Below, in pieces: positions 35,070 to 42,351 of a stretch of DNA of 42,351 nt. The first letter of the stretch is position 1. Each line of letters starts with the position of its first letter. The stretch is from Methanomassiliicoccaceae archaeon. Lineage in GTDB: Archaea; Thermoplasmatota; Thermoplasmata; Methanomassiliicoccales; Methanomethylophilaceae. A program made the position numbers and the translations under genes. Under the pieces are notes generated by a model. The model worked only from the letters and a program-made list of their open reading frames with translations. It made no database searches and was not told the DNA's origin. The stretch lies in the NCBI GenBank assembly GCA_009778575.1, contig WRJJ01000005.1, forward strand, positions 1 through 42,351, written 5' to 3'.

Positions 35070-35117
35070 GCGTATTTATCAAACCCTTTCCTATTTCCTT
35101 TCCTTTTCATAAAGCAA

Positions 35118-35126
35118 TGTTATAAA
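35118..35126 (+). promoter_or_regulatory. TATA box of the antiporter gene
   Basis: GTTATAAAT is centred about 27 bases before the ATG at 35149. There is no ribosome site between them, which fits a leaderless transcript. Confidence 0.55.
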
Positions 35127-35148
35127 TGAGGAACCGTTACGTCCCCCA

Positions 35149-36426
35149 ATGGACTTCCATTCCATACTCATAATGATGGTGACGCTGATCGTCCTGGCGT
35201 ACATAGCATCCGCAGTTTTCGAACGCTTTGGACTGCTGGGGCTGATAGGGGAGATAGTGATCGGTATCGTCATCGCCAACCTGGCAATAGGAGATTGGAC
35301 GCTCCTCGGGCAGCTGGGCATCGAAATGGGCGATTCAATGGGCGGCGAACCGAGCCAGAATTATGAGATAATCGAGTTGTTTGCGGAGTTGGGAGTGATA
35401 TTCTTATTGTTCTCGATAGGTCTCGAAACAAAAGTGAAGGACCTGCTGTCCGTGGGTAAAGCGGCCACGCTGGTCGCGGTAATGGGAGTGATAATTCCAT
35501 TCGTCGCCGGATTTGCGCTCATACAGATCTATGACGGAAATATGCACCATGCTTTGTTCATGGGCGCGGCAATGGTCGCTACCAGCGTAGGGATAACCGC
35601 CCGCGTGATAAAGGACATGAAGAAGATTAATGCCAAAGAGTCAAGGATAATAATCGGCGCCGCAGTTATCGACGATATACTAGGGATGGTGGTCCTTGCG
35701 ATCGTCATAGGGATGGCATCGTCGGAAGGAGGAGCGTCGAACGTAGCCCTGATATCCATTGAGGCGTTGGTGTTCGTTCTTGCATCTATGGCTGCGGCGT
35801 TGTGGGTAGTCCCGAAGATATATGGATTCTTTGAGAAAAGGAATAAGGATAAGCCCGCAAGTTCGCGCACAAGCATAAGCAGGCTGGTCCTTGCGATAAT
35901 GGTCTGTCTGGGGTTCTCGCTGATCGCTTACGAGATAGGATTGGCCGCGATCATAGGCGCATTCCTCGGAGGGATGCTGCTGGCAGAGTATGCACATTGG
36001 TGGAAGCTCGAAGAAAGAGTGGAGTCCATAACGGCACTGTTCATCTCCTTCTTCTTCCTCAACGTCGGGATGCAGGTGGACCTGGGAAGCCTGACCGACG
36101 TAACTGTCGTGGCGTTGTCAATAGTTGTCATACTCCTCGCAATAGCGACAAAATACATTGGTTGCAGCGTTGGCGCAAAGATGGGAGACAAGACCCTGTC
36201 GAAAGGATCGAGGAGCATCATCGGTTATGGAATGGTGCCCCGCGGAGAAGTGGGGATAATCATTGCCGCTATAGGCTTAGCATCGGGCGCAATGTCGTCG
36301 GAACTTTATGCGGTGGCAATAATGATGGCCGTCGCCACCACAATAATTGCGTCCCCCATGCTTGCGCGGGCGTTCAAGAAGGAATACCCTCCGGAGTACG
36401 ACCCTACAATGGAAGAATTGGTGTAA
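35149..36426 (+). CDS. CPA2 family Na+/H+ (cation/proton) antiporter
   Basis: 425 residues with about 12-13 membrane helices. The helix-5-equivalent motif G-A-A-V-I-D-D-I-L-G-M (about 172-182) has the Asp-Asp pair of electrogenic CPA2 antiporters such as NapA and archaeal homologues. F-S-I-G-L-E-T (about 88-94), S-V-G-I-T-A-R-V (about 147-154) and a late R-G-E-V-G-I-I-I (about 365-372) are further family motifs. It has no regulatory RCK/TrkA domain. It would exchange Na+ (or K+) for H+ for pH and sodium balance. Single gene with its own TATA box. Confidence 0.9.
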   Translation: MDFHSILIMMVTLIVLAYIASAVFERFGLLGLIGEIVIGIVIANLAIGDWTLLGQLGIEMGDSMGGEPSQNYEIIELFAELGVIFLLFSIGLETKVKDLLSVGKAATLVAVMGVIIPFVAGFALIQIYDGNMHHALFMGAAMVATSVGITARVIKDMKKINAKESRIIIGAAVIDDILGMVVLAIVIGMASSEGGASNVALISIEALVFVLASMAAALWVVPKIYGFFEKRNKDKPASSRTSISRLVLAIMVCLGFSLIAYEIGLAAIIGAFLGGMLLAEYAHWWKLEERVESITALFISFFFLNVGMQVDLGSLTDVTVVALSIVVILLAIATKYIGCSVGAKMGDKTLSKGSRSIIGYGMVPRGEVGIIIAAIGLASGAMSSELYAVAIMMAVATTIIASPMLARAFKKEYPPEYDPTMEELV

Positions 36427-36463
36427 GACCTGCCCCTAATGGAGAACGTTCCCAAGGATATGT

Positions 36464-36628
36464 TCAAACAGGGAGGAAAACCGGCAAAAGCAGGATCAGA
36501 GCGGTGAAAGCTATGGCCGCACCGATGACCAAGCGGGGGTTGATCTTTAACCCTCTGTCGTCCTCGGTGTCGAAGTACCTCATAAGTCCGGCGGATGATG
36601 CGAAACCGCCATCGTTCTTCTTTGCCAT
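36464..36628 (-). CDS. Preprotein translocase subunit Sec61 beta
   Basis: A 54-residue gene on the minus strand, easily missed. The protein begins M-A-K-K-N-D-G-G-F-A-S-S-A-G-L-M-R-Y-F-D, where S-S-A-G-L-M-R-Y-F-D is the conserved Sec61 beta segment just before the membrane. Then comes L-K-I-N-P-R-L-V-I-G and a single tail-anchor helix (about 34-54) ending P-V-F-L-P-V. It is the small third subunit of the archaeal SecYEG/Sec61 channel. A TTTTTATATTG element centred about 25 bases upstream and no ribosome site suggest a leaderless mRNA. It ends 38 bases from the end of the antiporter gene, tail to tail. Confidence 0.92.
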   Translation of the reverse strand: MAKKNDGGFASSAGLMRYFDTEDDRGLKINPRLVIGAAIAFTALILLLPVFLPV

Positions 36629-36647
36629 GGGTAAAGGAACCCAGAAT

Positions 36648-36658
36648 CAATATAAAAA
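36648..36658 (-). promoter_or_regulatory. TATA box of the Sec61 beta gene
   Basis: TTTTTATATTG on the minus strand, centred about 25 bases before the ATG at 36628. Confidence 0.55.
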
Positions 36659-36718
36659 CCTAACGTGGAACCTATGCCGTAAAAGATCCCGGCGAATAGA
36701 GAAAGGACCGAAAATCTC

Positions 36719-36726
36719 TTTTATAG
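36719..36726 (+). promoter_or_regulatory. TATA box of the LysRS gene
   Basis: TTTTATAG is centred about 29 bases before the ATG at 36752. No ribosome site is present, which fits a leaderless mRNA and helps choose this ATG over the GTG at 36743. Confidence 0.5.
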
Positions 36727-36751
36727 ATGGTTTGTTACAAGCGTGGTCACA

Positions 36752-38305
36752 ATGCACTGGGCAGACGTTGTTGCAAAAGAGGTCGCTGATACATGCGAAA
36801 GGCCGCTGATAGCCACAGGTATCAGCCCCACGGGCATAATCCATGTAGGGAGCCTGAGGGAAGCGATCACGGGAGAATCGGTAAGGAGCGCTGTAGAGGG
36901 ACTGGGCAAGGACGTACGCCTGATCTATCTGATAGATTCATTCGACCCTCTGAGAAAACGATATGATTTCCTGCCGAAGGAATATGAGAACTATGTCGGG
37001 ATGCCCATATCCAAGATACCATGCCCCTGCGGCAAGCACAACAATTACGCCCACCATTTCGTGCAGCCCTTCCTGGATGCGGTAAAATCTCTGGAAGTGG
37101 ACTGCGAGATAATATGGACACATGAGTTGTACGAAAAAGGGGAATTCGCAGAGGCCATCGACATATGTTTCAAAAAAAGGAAGGAGATAATCCAGATACT
37201 GCACGAGATATCCGGGAAAGAGGCGAGGGAAGATTATGCGCCGTACAACCCGTTATGCTCCGAATGCGGCAGGTTCACCAATCCGATATTCGAGTCGTAT
37301 TCCTACCCCACGGTGGAATATCAATGCACATGCGGCCACTGCGGAACGGCAGATGTCACAAAAGGCGACGGTAAGCTGACGTGGAGGCTTGAATGGCCCG
37401 CCAAATGGATGATATTCGGGACCTCGGCTGAACCATTCGGCAAAGACCACGCGGCAGCGGGAGGGTCATACGACACAGGCAAAAGGATCGTTGAAGAGAT
37501 CTATTGCTGCAAACCGCCGCACCCGATACCGTACGAGTTCGTTCAATTGAAAGGGGTTGGGCAGATGCACAAGTCGCTTGGGTGCTCGGTCACCGGACTG
37601 GATGCCATAAACATGACCCCCCCGGAGGTACTGAACTATCTTTTCCTGAGGGTCAACCCCAGCAGGGTCATAGATTACGATTCGGGCATCGGCGTGCTTG
37701 ATATGGCCGACGAGTATGACAGGATGGAGAGGCTGTTCTTCGCAGGCGAGTACACGGAGGCAGAGGAGAACTCGGTCCGTGCATATGAGATAGCGCAGCA
37801 TAACCGCGTTCCAAAGAAACTGCCTCTGCAGGTCCCTTACAGGCACCTGGTCAATGTGGCGCAGATGGCGGACACTTTTGAAGGGGTCCTCGAGGTGCTC
37901 AGCAGGACCATCGACTTGGCGGAAGCGAGCGAGGAAGACATGGAAAGGCTCAAAAGAAGGGTGGAATGTGTGAGGTACTGGCTCAATGGATTTGCGCCGG
38001 ATCAGGTAAAGTTCTCCGTGTTCCCCACCATACTTCCGGGAACAGAGCTTACGATGAACGACAAGGCATTCTTCCAGGAGTTGGTGAAAAGGATGAATGA
38101 TGCCAACTGGGACGCCGAGACGATAGGCCAGATAGTGTCAGAGGCCGGAAAGGAGTCCCCGATAGGGCTCAAGGCCGGATTCAAAGCGATCTATCAGGTT
38201 CTCATAGGGAAGGATGTAGGCCCGAGACTGGGCCCGTTCCTTGCGAGCATGGACAAGCAGTTCGTGATCAACAGGTTCGTGCAGGCATCCAAGCACGGCT
38301 CATAA
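36752..38305 (+). CDS. lysS: Lysyl-tRNA synthetase, class I
   Basis: 517 residues. It charges tRNA-Lys using the class I fold found in most archaea instead of the class II LysRS of bacteria. The HIGH-type motif is I-S-P-T-G-I-I-H-V-G-S-L-R-E (about 24-37). Two Cys clusters, C-P-C-G-K-H and C-S-E-C-G then C-T-C-G-H-C-G, are the zinc-binding insertion. The second catalytic loop reads G-V-G-Q-M-H-K-S-L-G where KMSKS or KMSSSKG is usual. The C-terminal helical domain (about 340-517) is complete. A GTG nine bases upstream is in frame but less likely. The 3' end overlaps the end of the topoisomerase VI A gene by 6 bp, tail to tail. Confidence 0.93.
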   Translation: MHWADVVAKEVADTCERPLIATGISPTGIIHVGSLREAITGESVRSAVEGLGKDVRLIYLIDSFDPLRKRYDFLPKEYENYVGMPISKIPCPCGKHNNYAHHFVQPFLDAVKSLEVDCEIIWTHELYEKGEFAEAIDICFKKRKEIIQILHEISGKEAREDYAPYNPLCSECGRFTNPIFESYSYPTVEYQCTCGHCGTADVTKGDGKLTWRLEWPAKWMIFGTSAEPFGKDHAAAGGSYDTGKRIVEEIYCCKPPHPIPYEFVQLKGVGQMHKSLGCSVTGLDAINMTPPEVLNYLFLRVNPSRVIDYDSGIGVLDMADEYDRMERLFFAGEYTEAEENSVRAYEIAQHNRVPKKLPLQVPYRHLVNVAQMADTFEGVLEVLSRTIDLAEASEEDMERLKRRVECVRYWLNGFAPDQVKFSVFPTILPGTELTMNDKAFFQELVKRMNDANWDAETIGQIVSEAGKESPIGLKAGFKAIYQVLIGKDVGPRLGPFLASMDKQFVINRFVQASKHGS

Positions 38306-39394
38306 GAGCCCCATCTCGCTGAGCTTCTCCGGAAGATAGGAATCGGTCACGAAGTCGAGACCGTATTTCGCCAGCGCCTGCTGCTCAGATTTCTTCTTCA
38401 TGTCAAGCATGGCCTGTATCTCACTGACCCAGAACCCGTCGGCGAACCTTGGGTCGGTCAGCTCGGCGTTCAGGGCGCCCAGGTCCTTGTCCGACAGCTT
38501 ATCCGTGGGCAGGTCGTAGTTCAAGATGTCCGATGCGGTTATCCCTATGAACTGCGCCGTGGGAGTGGCAAGGTATTCTGATATGTGGGCGGTCTTGATC
38601 GCTCCATACGCAACGGATGCGAAGATCCTGAACGACCAAGGGTCTCCGTCGGTGAATACCGTCACGGGGAGCCCTTTCTCCTCGTTCAGCCTTTTTATCA
38701 TGCGCCTGGTGCTTCTGGCGGGCTGCCCGCTCAGGTGCACAAGGATCGCGCCGTACCTTTCCGGGAACCCGTTCTCTATGAGCCTTGCGAACATACCGCC
38801 TGTCTCTATCGCCATAACGAACTTCGCATCAGTGTCGGCGATCTCGAAGTTCTCCTTCTCCACGTTGTACGGAACGGCAAAGCCCGTTTCCGCCACATCG
38901 TTCATGCAGTTGAATTTCTTCATCCCTTTTTTTGTAAGGGTGCTTATGTCCAGATCTCCATAAATGTGGGCGCCGCTCTCTTCTGGCCTCAGTTTGAAAT
39001 CTTCCCTCATGCATTTTGAGATGATCTCAAGGTCCTCGGCGAGAAGGTTGCTCTCATCCTGGCTGTTGAATTTAGCTCGTTCCCACCCTTCGGAAATATA
39101 ATACATCTCTCTCAGAGTGGATGACTTGTTATCGCGTATCATCTCGTTGATGAAGTCCGCAGTGTAAATGGTCCTCAGCATCATCTGCGCGCCCTGGACG
39201 GTCTTTGCGGTGCGGGTGGTTCGAAGGTCCCCGTATTTCCATACATTGTGGTGCGCATCGAATTCTATGTTCTTCTTTGACCTGAGAGGAAGCTCCATTA
39301 AAGGTACGTTTCCCGCGTTGAGCTGGTCGTAGATATCCCCTACGATGGACGTGAGGTTGTTCATCGCTGTTTCTTGTCTTTCATTCTTCGCCAA
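38300..39394 (-). CDS. top6A: DNA topoisomerase VI subunit A
   Basis: The DNA-cleaving subunit of type IIB topoisomerase VI, related to Spo11. The catalytic tyrosine lies in L-R-E-M-Y-Y-I-S-E-G in the winged-helix part. The Toprim metal site is I-E-T-G-G-M-F and T-D-G-D-P-W-S. The start is my choice: a TTG at 39394 has GAGGAGGT 8 bases upstream and gives M-A-K-N-E-R-Q-E-T, 364 residues. An ATG at 39454 would overlap subunit B by 74 bp, with a very basic extension. The ATG at 39364 lacks a ribosome site. With the TTG start the gene overlaps the B gene end by 14 bp. Confidence 0.93.
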   Translation of the reverse strand: MAKNERQETAMNNLTSIVGDIYDQLNAGNVPLMELPLRSKKNIEFDAHHNVWKYGDLRTTRTAKTVQGAQMMLRTIYTADFINEMIRDNKSSTLREMYYISEGWERAKFNSQDESNLLAEDLEIISKCMREDFKLRPEESGAHIYGDLDISTLTKKGMKKFNCMNDVAETGFAVPYNVEKENFEIADTDAKFVMAIETGGMFARLIENGFPERYGAILVHLSGQPARSTRRMIKRLNEEKGLPVTVFTDGDPWSFRIFASVAYGAIKTAHISEYLATPTAQFIGITASDILNYDLPTDKLSDKDLGALNAELTDPRFADGFWVSEIQAMLDMKKKSEQQALAKYGLDFVTDSYLPEKLSEMGLL

Positions 39395-41399
39395 GGTCTT
39401 CAACCTCCTCTGCGGCCTCTTCTTCGTCAGCCGGGACGCTTTCGTCGCTTTCAACGATCTCCAGCCCCTTTATCCCCCAATCTCCGGGGAGAGCCTCGGC
39501 ACCCATCACCAGGACGGGGTTTATGCCTGAGACATAGACGTCCTCGGCATCGAACGTGTCGGCGAAATCTCCCTTCAGTTCGAACGATATTGTGAGTGAA
39601 GTGGAAGGTTGCAGGCCCCGGATCTCCCAGGTGGTCTTCCCCTCGTCGTTCATATTGATGAAATAGGGGTTGGTGAATAGTGTGAGGTTAACGCACTCCT
39701 TAGGAAGGTGCGCATGAAGGCCGACGGTGCGCTCCTGCATTGTGTAGTTGTATAACGTGTAGTTGACGGTGACGCCTTTCTGTCCGTCCTTCTTCGTGCC
39801 GGATTCCACCCACACGACATTCATGATCTTGCTGATGGTCCTGCTCAGGTCCGGCATAGGTCTGTCAAGCATGGCCGAGGCCTTCTTCGCCATTGCCGGG
39901 ATGAGCTCCTGTACGATCTCGAACTTCGCACCGGTCTTGGACTTCCTTTCCATTTTGTTCAAGTGGCTCTTCAGGTTCCTGGCACATAGTCTCAGCGCTT
40001 GTTCTATCTCGTTCTGCAGCTCAGCAAACGACGCTACCGCTTCTTTGCCTTCGGATGTGAAGGGGACCTTTGTGGATGCCACATGCACAAGTATTATTGC
40101 CGGGCCGAAAGGGATGCCTTTCCCGCCCCTCTGTTCTAACCCGTACCTTCTCCAGTCCACTTCGGATATGGCCTTTGTAATGGCGCAGGCCCCCTGTTGA
40201 TACAGCAACGGAACGCGGTTAGCGAACCTTAGGATAGTGATCTGCTCATCGGACGGTATCTCTCCTCCATATACAATTCCCGCCTCTACGATGAACGGGT
40301 TCCCGTTCACTGCCTTGGGCGGGCGGGTAACGGGAGTGGCGTAATAATCCGGCCGCATTCCGTCAAGGATGTGCATCAGACCCTTCTTGATCAGGTTATC
40401 TCCGATAGGGGACAGGCAGTCGGTGGGCGGGGCCATTATCTTCACTTGAGAGATGGCGCCGATCATCGCTTTGCAGTCATCCCTTGTGAGGCTCTCCGGT
40501 TTTGCCGAAGGGTCCACTACGGCCTTTGCCAGTATCTCCTCCGCTATCCTGTCGGTTATCCTGGAGAAATCGTTCTTCAGGAATGCGTTCACCGTCCTCT
40601 GCTGAGTGTTCTGGGCGTATTTCATCAGATCCCCGATCTCCATCCCTTCGGGGTGGGGTTTGATCTCCTTCGACTTCGGAGGCATCTGCTCGGTCGCTCT
40701 CTCAAAGACGTACTTCTTCCCCTCTGGGTCATGGAACTCCACCCTGGAATGAGGGTTGACTATGGCCGTGTTCCTCAGGTATTCGAATATGGACTGTTTC
40801 CCCGTGATGTATCTGCCTTTAGTGGTGTATGTGATCTTGGTGCCGTGTTCTTTTCCTTCCCAGGTGAACGCAACGTCGTTCGTGACCACGGGGCGGTTGG
40901 TCTTCGTGTCGATGGTGATGTCCATCTTCCAGGCCACCTCGTCCGCGCCCTCTATTTTGGATTCGATATGGGCCGGCTTGCCGGTCGAGATGTTCCCGTA
41001 CATGACGGTGGCGGATATCCCGATACCCTGCTGCCCCCTCGATTGCCTTAGGGCGTGGAACCTCGAACCGTAGAGAAGACGCCCGAAAACGTTGGGCATC
41101 ATCTTATGAATGATCCCGGGGCCGTTATCTTCGACGGTTATCCTGTATTCCTCCTCTTCCTGAAGGCGTTCCACCCGCACGAATATGTCGGGCAGGAATC
41201 CTGCTTCCTCGCAGGCGTCCAAAGCGTTGTCGACGGCCTCTTTGATCCCCATCAGGAGGGATTTGGAACGCGAGTCGAACCCGAGGATATGTTTGTTCTT
41301 CTCAAAGAACTCCGTGACGGAGATCTCCTGCTGTTTCGCTGCCATTTTGTGGGCATTCGTGTTCCCGCTGGCGTAATCATCAATATTTTCCGAGCGCAT
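39381..41399 (-). CDS. top6B: DNA topoisomerase VI subunit B
   Basis: The ATPase subunit, 672 residues. The GHKL ATP site is seen in the order E-A-V-D-N-A-L-D-A (N-box), E-D-N-G-P-G-I (G1), and G-Q-Q-G-I-G-I-S-A (ATP-lid/G2). A helix-2-turn-helix and a transducer domain with I-L-V-H-V-A-S-T-K-V-P-F-T-S-E-G-K-E-A follow. A C-terminal Ig-like domain (about 525-640) and an acidic tail (E-E-E-A-A-E-E-V-E-D-L-G-E-E) end it. An AT-rich TATA-like element about 27 bases upstream supports the ATG at 41399. An ATG at 41345 (M-A-A-K-Q-Q) is the alternative. It forms an operon with subunit A. Confidence 0.94.
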   Translation of the reverse strand: MRSENIDDYASGNTNAHKMAAKQQEISVTEFFEKNKHILGFDSRSKSLLMGIKEAVDNALDACEEAGFLPDIFVRVERLQEEEEYRITVEDNGPGIIHKMMPNVFGRLLYGSRFHALRQSRGQQGIGISATVMYGNISTGKPAHIESKIEGADEVAWKMDITIDTKTNRPVVTNDVAFTWEGKEHGTKITYTTKGRYITGKQSIFEYLRNTAIVNPHSRVEFHDPEGKKYVFERATEQMPPKSKEIKPHPEGMEIGDLMKYAQNTQQRTVNAFLKNDFSRITDRIAEEILAKAVVDPSAKPESLTRDDCKAMIGAISQVKIMAPPTDCLSPIGDNLIKKGLMHILDGMRPDYYATPVTRPPKAVNGNPFIVEAGIVYGGEIPSDEQITILRFANRVPLLYQQGACAITKAISEVDWRRYGLEQRGGKGIPFGPAIILVHVASTKVPFTSEGKEAVASFAELQNEIEQALRLCARNLKSHLNKMERKSKTGAKFEIVQELIPAMAKKASAMLDRPMPDLSRTISKIMNVVWVESGTKKDGQKGVTVNYTLYNYTMQERTVGLHAHLPKECVNLTLFTNPYFINMNDEGKTTWEIRGLQPSTSLTISFELKGDFADTFDAEDVYVSGINPVLVMGAEALPGDWGIKGLEIVESDESVPADEEEAAEEVEDLGEE

Positions 41400-41468
41400 C
41401 CAAACATAGTATTCTCTGAAATGTTATTTAGTTTGTTATTGATTGAAAGAAAAAGGGATGTAAGATGT

Positions 41469-42351
41469 TTATTTTTCGTTGAATTTCGCACCGCACTTTG
41501 TGCAGAAAGTAGATGCGGCGGAGTTCTCGGCGCCGCACTCACGGCATACGAAAGTTTCTTTTGTGGTCTCCACCGACCCGTCCGCATGCACCACTTCGGA
41601 CTCTTCCTCATCGAACTCGGCACCGCACTTGGGACACCTTCTCGCATCGCTCGGTACTTCCGCACCGCATTCCGAACATTCGAAGAAGTCTTTCTTGTTC
41701 GGCTTCATTTCTTCCGGACGGTCGATGTATGCGCCGCATTTCCTGCAGTTCACTTCGCCGGGAAGGACGATGGCGCCGCATTCCTCACATTTTCCGTACC
41801 CCTGCGGGTACAGTCTTCCTTCCTGCTCCATTCTTTCTCTGGTCCTCTCCATCCTGCCCCTCATGAAGTTCGAGAAGAGCATTATCATCAGGAAGATGAT
41901 CATGACGTAGACAGTTGAGATCAAACATCCGTAAAGGCACAGCGAGGTAACGTCCCCATCGAATGCATCGGTCAGGAAACGTGTGTATGTCGCAGAGTCC
42001 CTGTCAAAGGATTCTTCTCCGGTCTTCTTTACTGCCAGATGCCCGATGTAGAGCTTGCCGCGGTCAATATTGAATGTGTTGCCGTCAACTTCGACGGTAC
42101 CGCTTACGGAGCCGTCGGTGGTATCCAGGACAAGGGCGTCGCTTTCAAGAAGGGGTCCGACGGCGACCGCACCTTCCACGATCAACCCGAACCCGATGCC
42201 CAGCACCTCTCCGAACCTGAAGATGACCGAATCAACATCATCCATATCTGTAAGTATGGCGCTTATCTGAATCTCGTTGCCGACGAAAGTGTATTCAACA
42301 TCGGTAAAATGGCCGCTGTCCGGAGGGTCTCCCTGATTTCCCTCCACCAGC
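41469..42351 (-). CDS. Membrane protein with three C-terminal zinc ribbons, 5'-truncated by window
   Basis: The frame runs off the window end, so the start is missing; at least 292 residues are visible. The N-terminal part (about 130 residues) is a beta-rich region predicted outside or at the membrane surface, followed by one membrane helix (about 138-163, C-L-I-S-T-V-Y-V-M-I-I-F-L-M-I-M-L-F). The cytoplasmic tail carries three zinc ribbons with C-x2-C pairs: C-E-E-C-G / C-R-K-C-G, C-S-E-C-G / C-P-K-C-G, and C-R-E-C-G / C-T-K-C-G. The exact role is unknown. Proteins of this layout are common in Methanomassiliicoccales-like genomes, which is recollection, not proof. Confidence 0.8.
   Translation of the reverse strand, partial: LVEGNQGDPPDSGHFTDVEYTFVGNEIQISAILTDMDDVDSVIFRFGEVLGIGFGLIVEGAVAVGPLLESDALVLDTTDGSVSGTVEVDGNTFNIDRGKLYIGHLAVKKTGEESFDRDSATYTRFLTDAFDGDVTSLCLYGCLISTVYVMIIFLMIMLFSNFMRGRMERTRERMEQEGRLYPQGYGKCEECGAIVLPGEVNCRKCGAYIDRPEEMKPNKKDFFECSECGAEVPSDARRCPKCGAEFDEEESEVVHADGSVETTKETFVCRECGAENSAASTFCTKCGAKFNEK

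Noticed and set aside
36306-36650. 114-codon minus-strand frame overlapping the antiporter end
   Set aside because: It lies partly antisense to the antiporter and in a different frame from the well-supported Sec61 beta gene.
1-42351. Insertion sequence, prophage or defence system
   Set aside because: No transposase, integrase, phage structural, restriction or toxin-antitoxin signature was found; the DUF2975-XRE pair is not a toxin pair by its known features.

Overview
The window reads as a chromosomal segment of a methanogen-type euryarchaeon, most likely a gut-associated Thermoplasmata / Methanomassiliicoccales relative. That placement is inference. It rests on both DNA topoisomerase VI subunits, a class I lysyl-tRNA synthetase, a 54-residue Sec61 beta, tRNA genes without an encoded CCA, TATA boxes about 25 bases upstream of many start codons, and giant InlB-repeat surface proteins of the kind carried by gut methanogens. 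No methanogenesis gene lies in the window.

Layout. Positions 1-6867 hold the 3' part of a giant repeat adhesin on the + strand, with a C-terminal membrane anchor. Positions 7027-11743 are a five-gene minus-strand operon: ACT regulator, homoserine dehydrogenase, (R)-citramalate synthase, UPF0237 ACT protein and UPF0210/DUF711 protein. It joins the threonine and isoleucine branches to two ACT sensors, and a 10-bp-arm palindrome lies upstream. Positions 11891-12617 are an XRE regulator paired with a DUF2975 membrane protein. Positions 12763-18165 are a phosphate locus: an AbrB-PhoU regulator divergent from pstS, a fused pstC-pstA, pstB and phoU. Then come tRNA-Ser(GGA), a DUF4275-like protein, a nitrilase-family amidohydrolase divergent from nadE across one shared TATA element, and tRNA-Glu(CTC).

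Positions 21055-24699 are a minus-strand FecBCD/BtuFCD-type ABC importer with a SAM methyltransferase as last gene, followed by a SatP-type acetate transporter gene. Positions 25784-32185 encode a 2133-residue secreted, membrane-anchored protein. It has four copies of a 200-residue module, a complete PHP (CehA/McbA-like) metalloesterase domain and a complete purple-acid-phosphatase-like metallophosphoesterase domain. This is the most unusual gene here. A strong bidirectional terminator separates it from a ZIP metal transporter, which is divergent from a NikR-like regulator. The rest is an acidic repeat protein of unknown role, a CPA2 Na+/H+ antiporter, Sec61 beta, class I LysRS, topoisomerase VI A and B, and the start-truncated gene of a membrane protein with three zinc ribbons.

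Two initiation styles can be seen. Operon-internal genes have GGAGG/GAGGTG-type ribosome sites. Many first genes lack one and have a TATA-like box about 22-28 bases before the ATG, as expected for leaderless mRNAs. This was used to choose several starts.
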